Made by a program: the position numbers and the translations under genes. Shown in pieces: positions 8,970 through 17,238 of a stretch of DNA of 28,540 nt. Below the pieces are notes generated by a model. That model searched no databases, was not told the DNA's origin, and was given only the letters and a program-made list of their open reading frames with translations. Source of the DNA: CAYZJD01 sp964478455 (GTDB lineage Bacteria; Acidobacteriota; Terriglobia; Bryobacterales; Bryobacteraceae); assembly GCA_964478455.1 (NCBI GenBank), contig CAYZJD010000011.1, forward strand, positions 1 to 28,540, read 5' to 3'. The stretch's first letter is position 1; every line of letters begins with the position of its first letter.

Positions 8970-8982
8970 ACTGCGCGACGGG

Positions 8983-10395
8983 ATGAAACGGCGAGAGTTC
9001 CTCAAGTGTGCGGCTGGCGGTGTGCTGACGGCTGGCGCGGCACGGGGAGCCCGGTCCCGGCCGCCGAACATCGTCCTGATCATCGCCGACGATCTCGGCA
9101 TCGGGGACCTGGGCTGCTACGGCCAGAAGCGGATCCGCACCCCGAACATCGACCGGATCGCGGCCGAGGGCATGCGCTTCACCGCTGCCTATGCCGGCTG
9201 CACGGTGTGCGCCCCCTCTCGCAGCGTGCTGATGACCGGGAAGCACATGGGCCACGCCTCCGTGCGGGCAAACACGGGCGGTGTGCCATTGCTCGCGGAG
9301 GATGTCACTGCGGCTGAGGTGCTGAAGACAGCCGGCTATCGCACGGGCGCGTTCGGCAAGTGGGGCCTGGGCGACGTGGGGACCACCGGCGCGGCAACGC
9401 GCCAGGGTTTCGACGAATTCTTCGGTTACTATCATCAGGTCCACGCGCATTACTACTATCCCGAGTACCTGTATCGGAACGAAGCGCGTTATCCGCTGCC
9501 TGGTAATGCCAATGGGCGCCGCGGTCAGTACTCGCATGACGTCATTGCGGAGCAGGCGCTTGACTTCATCCGCCGCTCGAAGGACGGCTCCTTCTTCTGC
9601 TATGCGCCGTTCACGATTCCTCACTGGGAATTGCTTGTCCCTGAAGATGCACTGGCGGAGTACCGCGGAAGGTTTCCGGAAAAACCGTTCCTCGATCCGC
9701 GCCGGCACTACGCGGACCAACCGGAGTCGCGGGCGGCCTACGCGGCGATGATCAGCCGGATGGACCGGGACATCGGCAGAATCCTGAAGCTGCTGGCGGA
9801 ACTACGAATCGACGAGGACACGGCCGTTCTTGTCACCAGCGACAACGGCGCGGCCATGCGGCTGGTGGACGATGACTACTTTTCGAGCACGCTGGGGCTC
9901 CGGGGGCACAAGCAGAATCTGTACGAAGGCGGCATCCGCATGCCGCTGCTGGCGCGGTGGCCGGGCAGGGTCAAGGCGGGATCGGTGAGCGAGCACCTCT
10001 GCTCGTTCCAGGATTTCCTGCCGACGGCGGCGGAACTGGCCGGCTTGAAGTGTCCCTCCGGAATCGACGGCATCTCGTTCCTGCCGGAGCTGCTGGGGAG
10101 ACGACAGCGTCGCCACGAGTATCTGTACTGGGAACTGCCGCGCTACGACAAGAAGACGGCCAGCTTCCGCGCAGAGATTCCGATGCAGGCCGTTCGCGTG
10201 GGCGACTGGAAGGCGGTGCGGCCGGCACCCGACGGGCCGCTTGAACTGTACAACCTCCGAGCCGATCCCCAGGAGACAAAGGACCTCGCCGGAACGCACC
10301 CAGAGATGCTCGCCAGGCTCGAGAGGATCCTCAAGTCGGCGCGCACCGAGCCTCGGCCACAGGCCGAGCCGCCGGGCACAGAATGGAGCATCTGA
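8983..10395 (+). CDS. Tat-exported type I sulfatase
   Basis: The chosen ATG gives a textbook Tat leader, MKRREFLKCAAGG, which the longer upstream open frame would bury. RPPNIVLIIADDLGIGDLG (residues 26-44) supplies the metal-binding aspartates. CAPSR (76-80) within CTVCAPSRSVLMTG is the formylglycine signature: Cys76 must be converted by a formylglycine-generating enzyme or an anaerobic maturase, neither visible here. VTSDNGA is the second metal-binding segment. Length (470 residues) is normal for the family. It hydrolyses sulfate esters, probably on a polysaccharide; N-acetylgalactosamine-sulfatase or arylsulfatase-like annotation would be usual, but the substrate is not readable. It follows the VWFA gene by 13 nt and converges with the amidase, leaving 12 nt between stops. 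Confidence 0.93.
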   Translation: MKRREFLKCAAGGVLTAGAARGARSRPPNIVLIIADDLGIGDLGCYGQKRIRTPNIDRIAAEGMRFTAAYAGCTVCAPSRSVLMTGKHMGHASVRANTGGVPLLAEDVTAAEVLKTAGYRTGAFGKWGLGDVGTTGAATRQGFDEFFGYYHQVHAHYYYPEYLYRNEARYPLPGNANGRRGQYSHDVIAEQALDFIRRSKDGSFFCYAPFTIPHWELLVPEDALAEYRGRFPEKPFLDPRRHYADQPESRAAYAAMISRMDRDIGRILKLLAELRIDEDTAVLVTSDNGAAMRLVDDDYFSSTLGLRGHKQNLYEGGIRMPLLARWPGRVKAGSVSEHLCSFQDFLPTAAELAGLKCPSGIDGISFLPELLGRRQRRHEYLYWELPRYDKKTASFRAEIPMQAVRVGDWKAVRPAPDGPLELYNLRADPQETKDLAGTHPEMLARLERILKSARTEPRPQAEPPGTEWSI

Positions 10396-10407
10396 GATGC
10401 CTGATGG

Positions 10408-11808
10408 TCACACCCCCGGTGGCGCTGGGAACGGGCCGCGCGCCGCTTCGAGACGCGCCGCGAGTTCGAGCAGCAACTCCTCCTCGTAGGGCCGGCCGGC
10501 GAGCTGGACACCGACGGGGAGACCCTCCTCCGTCATGCCGAACGGAATCACCAGCGCCGGAAAGCCGAGGATGTTGAAGATGGTGGCGGGCATCATGGCC
10601 TCGAACAGGCCGATCTCCTTGTCGCCCGTTTGCCAGCGCCGCTCGCGGTGACGGAAAGCGGCCACGCCACAGGCCGGGAGCAGCAGCACGGGATGCGTCT
10701 CCATCTGCCGGAGCATCGCCGCGCGCATGCGATCGCGGGCGGCGAGGTTTTCGAGGATCTGCATGGCCGTGGGCGGGGGCTCGGCCTCGGCTCGCTTCAT
10801 GAACTCGATGCCGGTCCAGTGCGCTTCCGATTCACGGTCGCCGATCACCTGCCGGATCAGCGGAGCATTCAACTGGCCGAAGAAGAACCACCAGAGGTTC
10901 GGCGCACGTTCGAGGCCGCGCGGTTCAAAGGGTTCGGCGGGGATTCCAATCCCCTCCAGCTTCGCCGCCGCCGCGCGCACTGCCTGCCTCATCGGCGGCT
11001 GGACGGGGACCTGGTAGAACTGCTCCATGACGCCGGCGCGGATACCGGAAAGGTCCGGCTTCCGCAGCGGCACAGGCGCGGAAAGAGGATCTTCGGGGTC
11101 GTAGCCGGAGAGCGCCTCGAAGAGCAGGTGCAGGTCGCCTGCATTGCGCGCCATTGGTCCGGCGACACCCAGCAATCCCCCTGGATGCCCGATCTCGGGA
11201 AAGTGGCCCGCCGCTGAGACACGCCCCGGGGTAGGCTTGAGGGCGGCGATGCCGCAGAAGTGGGCCGGAATCCTCACCGAACCGCCGCCGTCGCTGCCGA
11301 TGCCGCCGGCCGAGCAGAACGAGGAGATCGCCGCCGACTCGCCCCCGCTCGAGCCGCCGGGAGTCCGCTCGGGGTCCCACGGGCTGTTGGTGCGGCCGAC
11401 GATGTGGTTGTCGGTCTCGTAGTTCATGAGGAACTCGGGTGTGTTCGTCTTGCCGAGGAGGATTGCGCCCGCCGCCTTGAAGCGCGCCACTGCGGTGGAA
11501 TCCGACGCCGCGCGGTGGCCGCGCCGGAAGCGGCTTCCGCAGAGGGTCGGCAGGCCGGCGATATCGAAGCTGTCTTTGACCGTCAGAGGCACGCCATGGA
11601 GCGGGCCTAGCGGCGCGCCGCGCCCGGCCGCCCGCTCGGCTGCCTTCGCTTGTTCGCAGGCCTGATCGGCGAAGACTTCGACGAACGCGTTCAGCTTCGG
11701 GTTGAGTCTCTCGATCTGCCGGAGGTGGGCCTCGACCAGCTCAACGGGAGAGACTCTTCGCCCGCGTACGTGCGCGGCCATTTGGGCAAGCGGCAGGCGG
11801 TGGGGCAT
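10408..11808 (-). CDS. amidase signature family hydrolase
   Basis: Started at MPHRLPL (11808), the protein has 466 residues, usual for the family; an extension of 15 residues is open upstream but has no better ribosome binding site. The Ser-cisSer-Lys triad is intact: Lys78 in LTVKDSFD, Ser153 in TPGGSSGGES (149-158), and the nucleophile Ser177 in GSDGGGSVRIPA (171-182). No signal peptide is present, so it is cytoplasmic. The family includes acylamide hydrolases and the GatA subunit; there is no GatB or GatC nearby and the C-terminus is of the stand-alone type, so a general amidase is more likely. It is the last of four minus-strand genes, 48 nt after the permease stop. Confidence 0.9.
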   Translation of the reverse strand: MPHRLPLAQMAAHVRGRRVSPVELVEAHLRQIERLNPKLNAFVEVFADQACEQAKAAERAAGRGAPLGPLHGVPLTVKDSFDIAGLPTLCGSRFRRGHRAASDSTAVARFKAAGAILLGKTNTPEFLMNYETDNHIVGRTNSPWDPERTPGGSSGGESAAISSFCSAGGIGSDGGGSVRIPAHFCGIAALKPTPGRVSAAGHFPEIGHPGGLLGVAGPMARNAGDLHLLFEALSGYDPEDPLSAPVPLRKPDLSGIRAGVMEQFYQVPVQPPMRQAVRAAAAKLEGIGIPAEPFEPRGLERAPNLWWFFFGQLNAPLIRQVIGDRESEAHWTGIEFMKRAEAEPPPTAMQILENLAARDRMRAAMLRQMETHPVLLLPACGVAAFRHRERRWQTGDKEIGLFEAMMPATIFNILGFPALVIPFGMTEEGLPVGVQLAGRPYEEELLLELAARLEAARGPFPAPPGV

Positions 11809-11856
11809 GACTTCATCGTAGCGGGATGCGGAAGCGGCGCACCGCCAGAGCAACGG

Positions 11857-13061
11857 TTACTCGTACCGCAGGGCCACCACCGGGTCAAGGCGGGCGGCCT
11901 TGGTGGCCGGCCAGACACCGAAGAAAAGGCCGACTCCCACCGAGACAGCGAAGCCCATGATGACGGTCCACAGAGGCACTGAGGTGGGCAGGCTGGGGAA
12001 CACCATGCGGGAGCCGAGCGAGATCAGCCAGCCGAAGATCATGCCCAGGATGCCGCCAAGCGCCGTGAGCACCACTGCTTCGGTGAGGAACTGGGCGACG
12101 ATGTCAGTGGCCTTGGCGCCCACGGCCTTGCGGACGCCGATCTCGCGGGTCCGCTCGGTGACCGACACGAGCATAATGTTCATCACCCCGATACCGCCGA
12201 CGAGCAACCCGATCGAGCTGAGCACCACCATCACCAGCGCCACCATGGCCGTGATCTTGTGGAAGTCGTCAAGCATCTGCTGGCCGGTGGACATCCAGAA
12301 ACTGTCCGGCTTGTTGTGCGGCACCTTGCGCTCCTGGCGAAGAACCACGCGCGCTTCGTCCATTGCGCGTGAGACCAAGCCTTCCCTGGCAATGATGACG
12401 AGCATGTGCTCCTTGGCGTTGGGGAACATCTTGCGCATGGTGAAGTAGGGGAGGAGGAACCGCTTGTCCTCCTGCCCGGGGAAGGATGCGCCGGGCCNNN
12501 NNNNNNNTTGCCGACGGGGTCCGTGTTGGGGAACCAGGCTTTCTGCACGTCTTCGCCGATCGCGATGACGGGACGCCGCTGCCAGCTCTCGACGTCGGTG
12601 AAAAAGCGGCCGTACTTCATGCGCTCGGTACCGCCTGCGGCATAGCCTTCCTCAGTCCCGGCGAACTCGATCTGGTACATTTCGTTGCCCTTGTAGCGGG
12701 CACGGTCGATGCCGCGGAACATGTTGGGGCTGAACAGCCAGGGGGCGACGTGCAGGACCGACGGGCAACGCTCGGCGATAGCGCGGGCGTTTTCCCATGT
12801 GAGCGGCTTCCGCATCCACTCATCGTGGGTGATGTGCCCGCGGAAGCCGAGGTTGAACTTGTAAGCGAGGACTGTGTCGGGCCCCATGCTGCGAACGATG
12901 TTGGCAATGGCGGCGTCCACGCCGGTAATGATGGAGCCCACGGCGATCACCGTGCCGGTGCCGATGATGACGCCCAGAACGGTGAGCAGGCTCCGCAGTT
13001 TGTGCTCGCGGATGGTCGCCAGCGCCATCCGCGCGGCCGAAGTGAACTCAGCGGCAGTCAT
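11857..13061 (-). CDS. ABC transporter permease, MacB/FtsX type, interrupted by a 10-N gap
   Basis: The N-terminal part (13061 to 12508) has the first membrane segment (LRSLLTVLGVIIGTGTVIAV) and the periplasmic MacB-PCD-like domain up to DPVG. The C-terminal part (12497 to 11857) resumes with GASFPGQEDKRFLLPYFT. It then has three membrane segments and the family's GVMNIMLVSVTERTREIG, IRKAVGA-like (VRKAVGAKATDI) and LDPVVALRYE motifs. As assembled the frame breaks at the gap, but the parts are clearly one protein. Its ATG overlaps the upstream permease's stop by 4 nt (ATGA), so the two are translationally coupled and probably form a heterodimer. No ATPase subunit is encoded in the window. Confidence 0.85.
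12498..12507. other. assembly gap, 10 N, under-sized
   Basis: Aligned with the neighbouring permease, the segment between DPIG and GSVFGQ there is 19 residues (KTIQLNG...VAKKQ). The same segment is missing here, so the real gap is nearer 50 bases. Frame continuity needs a length of 3k+2, which 10 does not satisfy. Confidence 0.9.
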
Positions 13062-14299
13062 TTCTCGAACCTCAGGGCTTCAATGGGATCAAGCTTTGCC
13101 GCCCGCTGCGCCGGGTAGATGCCGAAGAACAAACCGACCACGGCCGAGAGCCCCGTTCCGACGAAAACGGCCGTTGGCGGCAGCGCCATCGGTACCGGCG
13201 TCCAGTTTCGCACGATGACAGCGACCACCCAGGCAAGCAGGACGCCCATCAGGCCTCCGGAGGCGGCGAGCATCGAGGACTCGACCAGGAACTGGTTGAG
13301 GATATCGCGCCGGCGCGCGCCGACCGACTTGCGGATTCCGATTTCGTGCGTGCGCTCGGTGACAACGGCGAGCATGATGTTCATGATCACAACCCCGCCC
13401 ACCACCATGAACACCGACACGATCGCGACGGCGGTGGCGGCGATGACGCCCGTGAGCTGGTCCCAGGCGTCCCGCAACGTGTCGGAGCCAAACATTCCGA
13501 AGTTGTCCTCCTCGTTCGGCCGGAGCTGGCGGTAGGCACGCAACAGCATGCGCACCTCCTCCTGCGCCTGGTGGAAATGGGCCTGATCGATGGCCAGGGC
13601 GTTGAAGCCCAGCCCCATCCGTGAACCATACATCTTGAAGAAGGTTTCCACCGGGATCATCACGAAGTTGTCGCGGGACTGGCCGAACACCGAGCCCTGC
13701 TTCTTGGCGACCCCGACGACGGTGAAGGGGATGCCGTTCAACTGGATCGTCTTGCCGATAGGATCCACCCCAGCCAGGAATCGCTCGCGGATGTCCTCGC
13801 CGATGAAAACCACGTTGACGCGCTTGCGGTCCTCGGAATCGGTGATGAAACGGCCCATGGCCGCTTGGGTGTTGGCAATCACGCCCATGTTGGAGGTGAC
13901 GCCGCGCATGCCGACATCGGCCACGCTGTCGTTGCCGTAGCGAACGGTGACTCCCCGCCACGCCTCCATGCCGATTTCGCGCACCAGTTTCGCGTGGCTC
14001 TTCAGGAACTCGTACTCGTCAACGCGCAGTTCCGGATTGCGCCGCTGCATCTCCAGGAACTTCTTTGGATCCCACTGCCCGATCATGGCCATCCGGCGCA
14101 CGCGGAAGCCGTCCGCGCCCATGTCGGACACCGTATTGGCGATGTAGAGGTCCATGCCCTCGATGACGGACATGACCGCGATGAGCGTCGTGGTGGCGAG
14201 GATAATACCGAGCAGAGTGAGAAAACTGCGGAGCTTGCTGGAGCGGAGCGAGCCGGCGGCCACGGAGACCGACTCGCCAAACGACGCACTAGTCCTCAT
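13058..14299 (-). CDS. ABC transporter permease, MacB/FtsX type
   Basis: The complete 413-residue form begins at MRTSASF (14299); MGRDSR (14329) is an alternative start, and neither has a good ribosome binding site. The open frame beyond is arginine- and lysine-rich and looks non-coding. Layout: one membrane segment at about 23-44 (LRSFLTLLGIILATTTLIAV), a periplasmic domain with DPIGKTIQLNGIPFTVVGV, and three C-terminal membrane segments. The MNIMLAVVTERTHEIGIRKS motif and the LDPIEALRFEK end are standard for the family. Partner of the downstream permease by 4-nt overlap. Such permeases usually work with an ATPase and sometimes a membrane-fusion protein in peptide, lipid or drug export; the substrate is unknown here. 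Confidence 0.9.
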   Translation of the reverse strand: MRTSASFGESVSVAAGSLRSSKLRSFLTLLGIILATTTLIAVMSVIEGMDLYIANTVSDMGADGFRVRRMAMIGQWDPKKFLEMQRRNPELRVDEYEFLKSHAKLVREIGMEAWRGVTVRYGNDSVADVGMRGVTSNMGVIANTQAAMGRFITDSEDRKRVNVVFIGEDIRERFLAGVDPIGKTIQLNGIPFTVVGVAKKQGSVFGQSRDNFVMIPVETFFKMYGSRMGLGFNALAIDQAHFHQAQEEVRMLLRAYRQLRPNEEDNFGMFGSDTLRDAWDQLTGVIAATAVAIVSVFMVVGGVVIMNIMLAVVTERTHEIGIRKSVGARRRDILNQFLVESSMLAASGGLMGVLLAWVVAVIVRNWTPVPMALPPTAVFVGTGLSAVVGLFFGIYPAQRAAKLDPIEALRFEK

Positions 14300-14444
14300 C
14301 TTAAATAGAGGACGAGAATCGCGGCCCATTTGTTTCGTGCTGTCGGCGGACTTTTGCCTGCGGCGCCTGCGCTTCGAGGATATCAAGAGGGAGGAGCGGC
14401 GGGGGTCTTGCCTACGCTTCGACGGGGCCGGCGGACTCTTCGGA

Positions 14445-15149
14445 TTACCGACTGAGATCTTCGGCCAGGATGATCGCTTCGGCAAGGTCACGCATGGGAC
14501 GCCGCAAACGGCGGCTTTCGTTTCGCAGCCGCAGGTAGGCGTCTTCTTCGGTCAACCCGTAGCGGCTTTGCAGGATTCCCTTGGCGCGCTCGACCAGCTT
14601 GCGGGTCTCCAGTTGCCGCTTCATCTCGAGCGTTTCCTCCCGCAGGCGCTCGTTCTGCTCGGCCAGGCGCGATTTGGCGATAGCGCCGCCCATCTGCTCG
14701 CCGATGAACGTCAGCAGCGCGATTTCCTCCGGCGTATGCGCGTGAGGCTCTTTGTGATGGACGTTGATGACGCCGATGACCTTGCCACTCGAGACGAGGG
14801 GTACGGAGAGAAACGCCTCGTAAGTGTCTTCCACAAGGCCGGGCAGCCGCTTGAAGCGCGGATCCTCGCCGGCACGGGACGACAGCACGACCACGGAGTT
14901 GTGCTCCGCCACCCATCCGGTGACGCCTTCGCCCATCTTCATCGCCAGGGTACCCAATTCGGCGGCGTGGGGAAGCTGCGAAGCCCGCAAGACAATCTCT
15001 CCGTTCGCTTCCTCCAGCAGGTACACAAGGCAGGCGTCGCAGCCGGTCACCTGCGCGGCGAGGCCGATCAGCTCACCCAGCATCTCGTCGAGGGTACGGT
15101 CGGAACTGACAATGCTGCTGACGCGGTGCAGCAAAACGACGTCGGACAT
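14445..15149 (-). CDS. GAF-ANTAR transcription antiterminator-type regulator
   Basis: The 234-residue protein has a GAF sensor domain (about 10-160; VTGCDACLVYLLE, then GVTGWVAEHNSVVVLS and SVPLVSSGKVIGVINVHHK). A coiled-coil linker follows (160-182), then an ANTAR domain (about 182-234; RKLVERAKGILQSRYGLTEE, ending RDLAEAIILAEDLSR). ANTAR domains bind paired stem-loops in nascent RNA and prevent termination. Here the input would be a small ligand or redox signal at the GAF domain, not phosphorylation, as no receiver domain is present. AAAGGAGG lies 1 nt before the ATG, closer than usual. It is upstream of the permease pair with 145 nt between, in which I could not identify a convincing two-hairpin target. 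Confidence 0.9.
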   Translation of the reverse strand: MSDVVLLHRVSSIVSSDRTLDEMLGELIGLAAQVTGCDACLVYLLEEANGEIVLRASQLPHAAELGTLAMKMGEGVTGWVAEHNSVVVLSSRAGEDPRFKRLPGLVEDTYEAFLSVPLVSSGKVIGVINVHHKEPHAHTPEEIALLTFIGEQMGGAIAKSRLAEQNERLREETLEMKRQLETRKLVERAKGILQSRYGLTEEDAYLRLRNESRRLRRPMRDLAEAIILAEDLSR

Positions 15150-15274
15150 GCCTCCTTTCAGCCTAAGGACCGTTGGCGCGACTGGTCCAATCGAAAGTTT
15201 CTATGGGGTCCATCGAAGCCGCCGGGGGGCCGGGCAACGAGACACGGATGCTATCCTCTCGATAGGAATCGATC

Positions 15275-17011
15275 ATGCGGCCGGGGCTGGCGCTGGTGCT
15301 TCCCGTTCTGCTGCACGCGGCGTCTGCTTCTCTTCCGGCAGCCCAGTGGACCGTAAGCCGATCGCGTCACTTCGAGGTCTTCACCGACTGCGGCCCGGAG
15401 ACCGGTCGCAGAACCGCCGAGCGGCTGGAACAGATCCACGGTTTCCTGGGCGCCGGCATCGCGGCGGGGACGCGAGCGCAGACGCCCGCGAGGGTCTTCC
15501 TGTTTCAGTCCGAGGCGGAGTTCCGCCAGTACCGTCCGAGCGACACCGCCATCGGGTTCTTCCACCCGGCGCCTGAAAGGAACTACATCGTTTTGCGCGA
15601 GGCGGGAAGCGACACGTGGCGTGTTGCGTTTCATGAGTACGTGCACGCGGCGCTTCGCTCCGCCGGACCGCGGCTTCCACTGTGGTTCGAGGAGGGCACA
15701 GCGGAGTTCTTCTCTACTCTGGAGGCGGGTCCGGGCCGGCTTGTTGTCGGCCGTCCGGTGCCGGAGCACCTGGCTGCGCTGACGCGAAGCACGTGGAACA
15801 CGGCGGAGGCGCTCGGCGCCTTCGATCGTAACTCACCGGCCTGCGGGAATCACAAGCAGACCGGTGTGTTTTATGCACAGAGCTGGGCGCTGGTGCACAT
15901 GCTGAACCTGTCGCCGGGGTATCGCGACGGCATGCCGCTGTTCGCCGCCCTGCTCTCGGAGGGAACCGCGCCGGCAAGCGCCTTCCCCAAAGCGTTCGGC
16001 AAGACCCTGACCGAAGCTCTCAAAGACCTGGCCAGGTATGTCGCCGCCGGCAGGCTACCATCGACAGAGATCGATCAGCCGCTCTCTGAGCCCTCGCCGG
16101 TCGGTGAAAGCATGCCAATGCCGGAGCCGGCAGTGAGCCTGGCCAAGGCTGAGCTGCTCGTGGACCTCGGCAAGCGAGAGGTGGCCGGGGAACTCTACCG
16201 GCGCATTGCACGGGAGTACGCTCCCGCGCCGGAGATCGAGACCGGGCTCGGGATCCTCGCGCTGGCGCGGCGTGACCACAAGGAAGCCCGGCGGCGCCTG
16301 GAACGAGCTATCGAGCTGGGCAGCCGGGAGGCGCGCACGTACTTCGAATACGCGATGCTTCTCCGCGATGCCGGCGAAGGCCGCGAGCGGGCAGTCGGCC
16401 AGCTTCGGAATGCCGTCAGCCTCAACCCCGGATTCGCCGAAGCCCGCTTTCTCCTTGGGACTCTCCTGTCAGAGGAGGGGAACCTGCATGAGGCGGCGGA
16501 GCATCTGGCGCTGGCCGCCTCGAATCAGCCACGGCGCACGGATTACTGGCATGCGCTCGCTCTAGCCCAACAGCGGCTGGGGCGATCGGATGCAGCCCGC
16601 CGGGCGGCCCAAAACGCCCTGGAGGCGGCCGTGACCGAACAGGAGACGGCCATGGCGCTGGCGGCTCTTCGGCTCGCGGAACGTCCACCTCAACCCATGA
16701 GCGGCGAGCGTCCGCCAGTTCACACGCCGGAAAGCTGGGAACCCAAGCGTGGCGACAGTCTCGTGAAAGGGGTGCTGGAACGGATTGATTGCTTTGGCCG
16801 CTCGGCTCGCTTTCACATTCGCACCGGCACAGGAAGCATCGACTTGTTCGTTGCCGATCCGGGCGCAATTCGCATCGAGGGCACGCTGCCAGGCACGTAT
16901 GAGTTCCGCTGCGGCATGCAGAAACCCGCCAGCGTGTCGGTGGAGTATGTAGCTCGCCTTGATTCCAAAAACAATACTGCCGGAGACATCGTCTCCATCA
17001 AATTCAAGTAA
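15275..17011 (+). CDS. secreted HEYVH gluzincin-like peptidase with TPR repeats
   Basis: An AGGA 7 nt upstream supports the ATG at 15275. A signal peptide (1 to about 22) is followed by a DUF1570/peptidase-MA-like catalytic domain. HEYVH (120-124) gives two zinc ligands and the catalytic Glu121; WFEEGTAEFF (137-146) supplies the third ligand, probably Glu140. Residues about 280-470 are TPR-like helical repeats (AKAELLVDLGKREVAGELYR, AEARFLLGTLLSEEGNLHEA). The last 85 residues form a beta-rich OB-like domain (GVLERIDCFGRSARFHIRTG to VSIKFK). It is probably periplasmic. The product two genes on the plus strand is a paralogue of only the catalytic part. Substrate unknown. Confidence 0.85.
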   Translation: MRPGLALVLPVLLHAASASLPAAQWTVSRSRHFEVFTDCGPETGRRTAERLEQIHGFLGAGIAAGTRAQTPARVFLFQSEAEFRQYRPSDTAIGFFHPAPERNYIVLREAGSDTWRVAFHEYVHAALRSAGPRLPLWFEEGTAEFFSTLEAGPGRLVVGRPVPEHLAALTRSTWNTAEALGAFDRNSPACGNHKQTGVFYAQSWALVHMLNLSPGYRDGMPLFAALLSEGTAPASAFPKAFGKTLTEALKDLARYVAAGRLPSTEIDQPLSEPSPVGESMPMPEPAVSLAKAELLVDLGKREVAGELYRRIAREYAPAPEIETGLGILALARRDHKEARRRLERAIELGSREARTYFEYAMLLRDAGEGRERAVGQLRNAVSLNPGFAEARFLLGTLLSEEGNLHEAAEHLALAASNQPRRTDYWHALALAQQRLGRSDAARRAAQNALEAAVTEQETAMALAALRLAERPPQPMSGERPPVHTPESWEPKRGDSLVKGVLERIDCFGRSARFHIRTGTGSIDLFVADPGAIRIEGTLPGTYEFRCGMQKPASVSVEYVARLDSKNNTAGDIVSIKFK

Positions 17012-17021
17012 GGATTATCTT

Positions 17022-17037
17022 CGGACAGTACTGTCCG
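17022..17037. promoter_or_regulatory. perfect 16-bp palindrome, operator candidate
   Basis: The sequence CGGACAGTACTGTCCG is its own reverse complement. Outer arms TTATC (17015-17019) and GATAA (17038-17042) also pair, with two unpaired T on the left. It begins 10 nt after the stop of the TPR peptidase gene and about 200 nt before its paralogue. No T-run follows, so it is a poor intrinsic terminator; a dimeric repressor site is the more natural reading (inference). No regulator gene is adjacent. Confidence 0.55.
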
Positions 17038-17065
17038 GATAACTTATGTTGTGGTCTTAGTTGCA

Positions 17066-17075
17066 GGACAGTACT
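17066..17075 (+). repeat. second copy of GGACAGTACT half-palindrome
   Basis: GGACAGTACT repeats bases 17023-17032 exactly, 43 nt downstream of the first copy (about four helical turns). Its right half is degraded (ACGG instead of GTCC), so it would be a weaker secondary site. Confidence 0.5.
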
Positions 17076-17221
17076 ACGGGAATTGACGCCGTGATTGCGC
17101 AAGAAGCCCCATTCGGAGCTTTTCCGGCCCATTTCGCGCGTAGGCGGCGCTGGATTCGCCAAGTAATTCAGCCTCTCTCCGTTTGGCAGGCCGGTTGCTG
17201 CACAATGCGTGCGACTCGTCG

Positions 17222-17236
17222 GGCAGCGGAGCTGCC
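17222..17236 (+). promoter_or_regulatory. hairpin holding the ribosome binding site
   Basis: GGCAGC (17222-17227) and GCTGCC (17231-17236) form a perfect 6-bp stem around a GGA loop and end 2 nt before the ATG at 17239. The only Shine-Dalgarno-like sequence, GGAG at 17228-17231, is the loop plus the first stem base. Folding would affect initiation; whether it exposes or blocks the site is not clear. Confidence 0.45.
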
Positions 17237-17238
17237 GA

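Noticed and set aside
12231..12497. Continuation of the N-terminal permease frame through the 10-N gap
   Set aside because: After the gap this frame is Ser/Arg/Pro-rich and non-family-like; the real C-terminal half is in another frame, so the apparent frameshift comes from the wrong gap size.
14300..14444. ANTAR-target double hairpin in the spacer upstream of the permeases
   Set aside because: Several short GC-rich stems can be drawn, but none gives two adjacent hexanucleotide loops with the conserved A and G.
14300..14491. N-terminal extension of the first permease up to 14491
   Set aside because: The extra 64 residues are dominated by Lys, Arg, Ser and Pro, have no motif and overlap the GAF-ANTAR gene's end; the family's membrane segment follows the Met at 14299.
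17015..17042. Palindrome read as an intrinsic terminator of the TPR peptidase gene
   Set aside because: The stem is strong but is not followed by a T-run on either strand.
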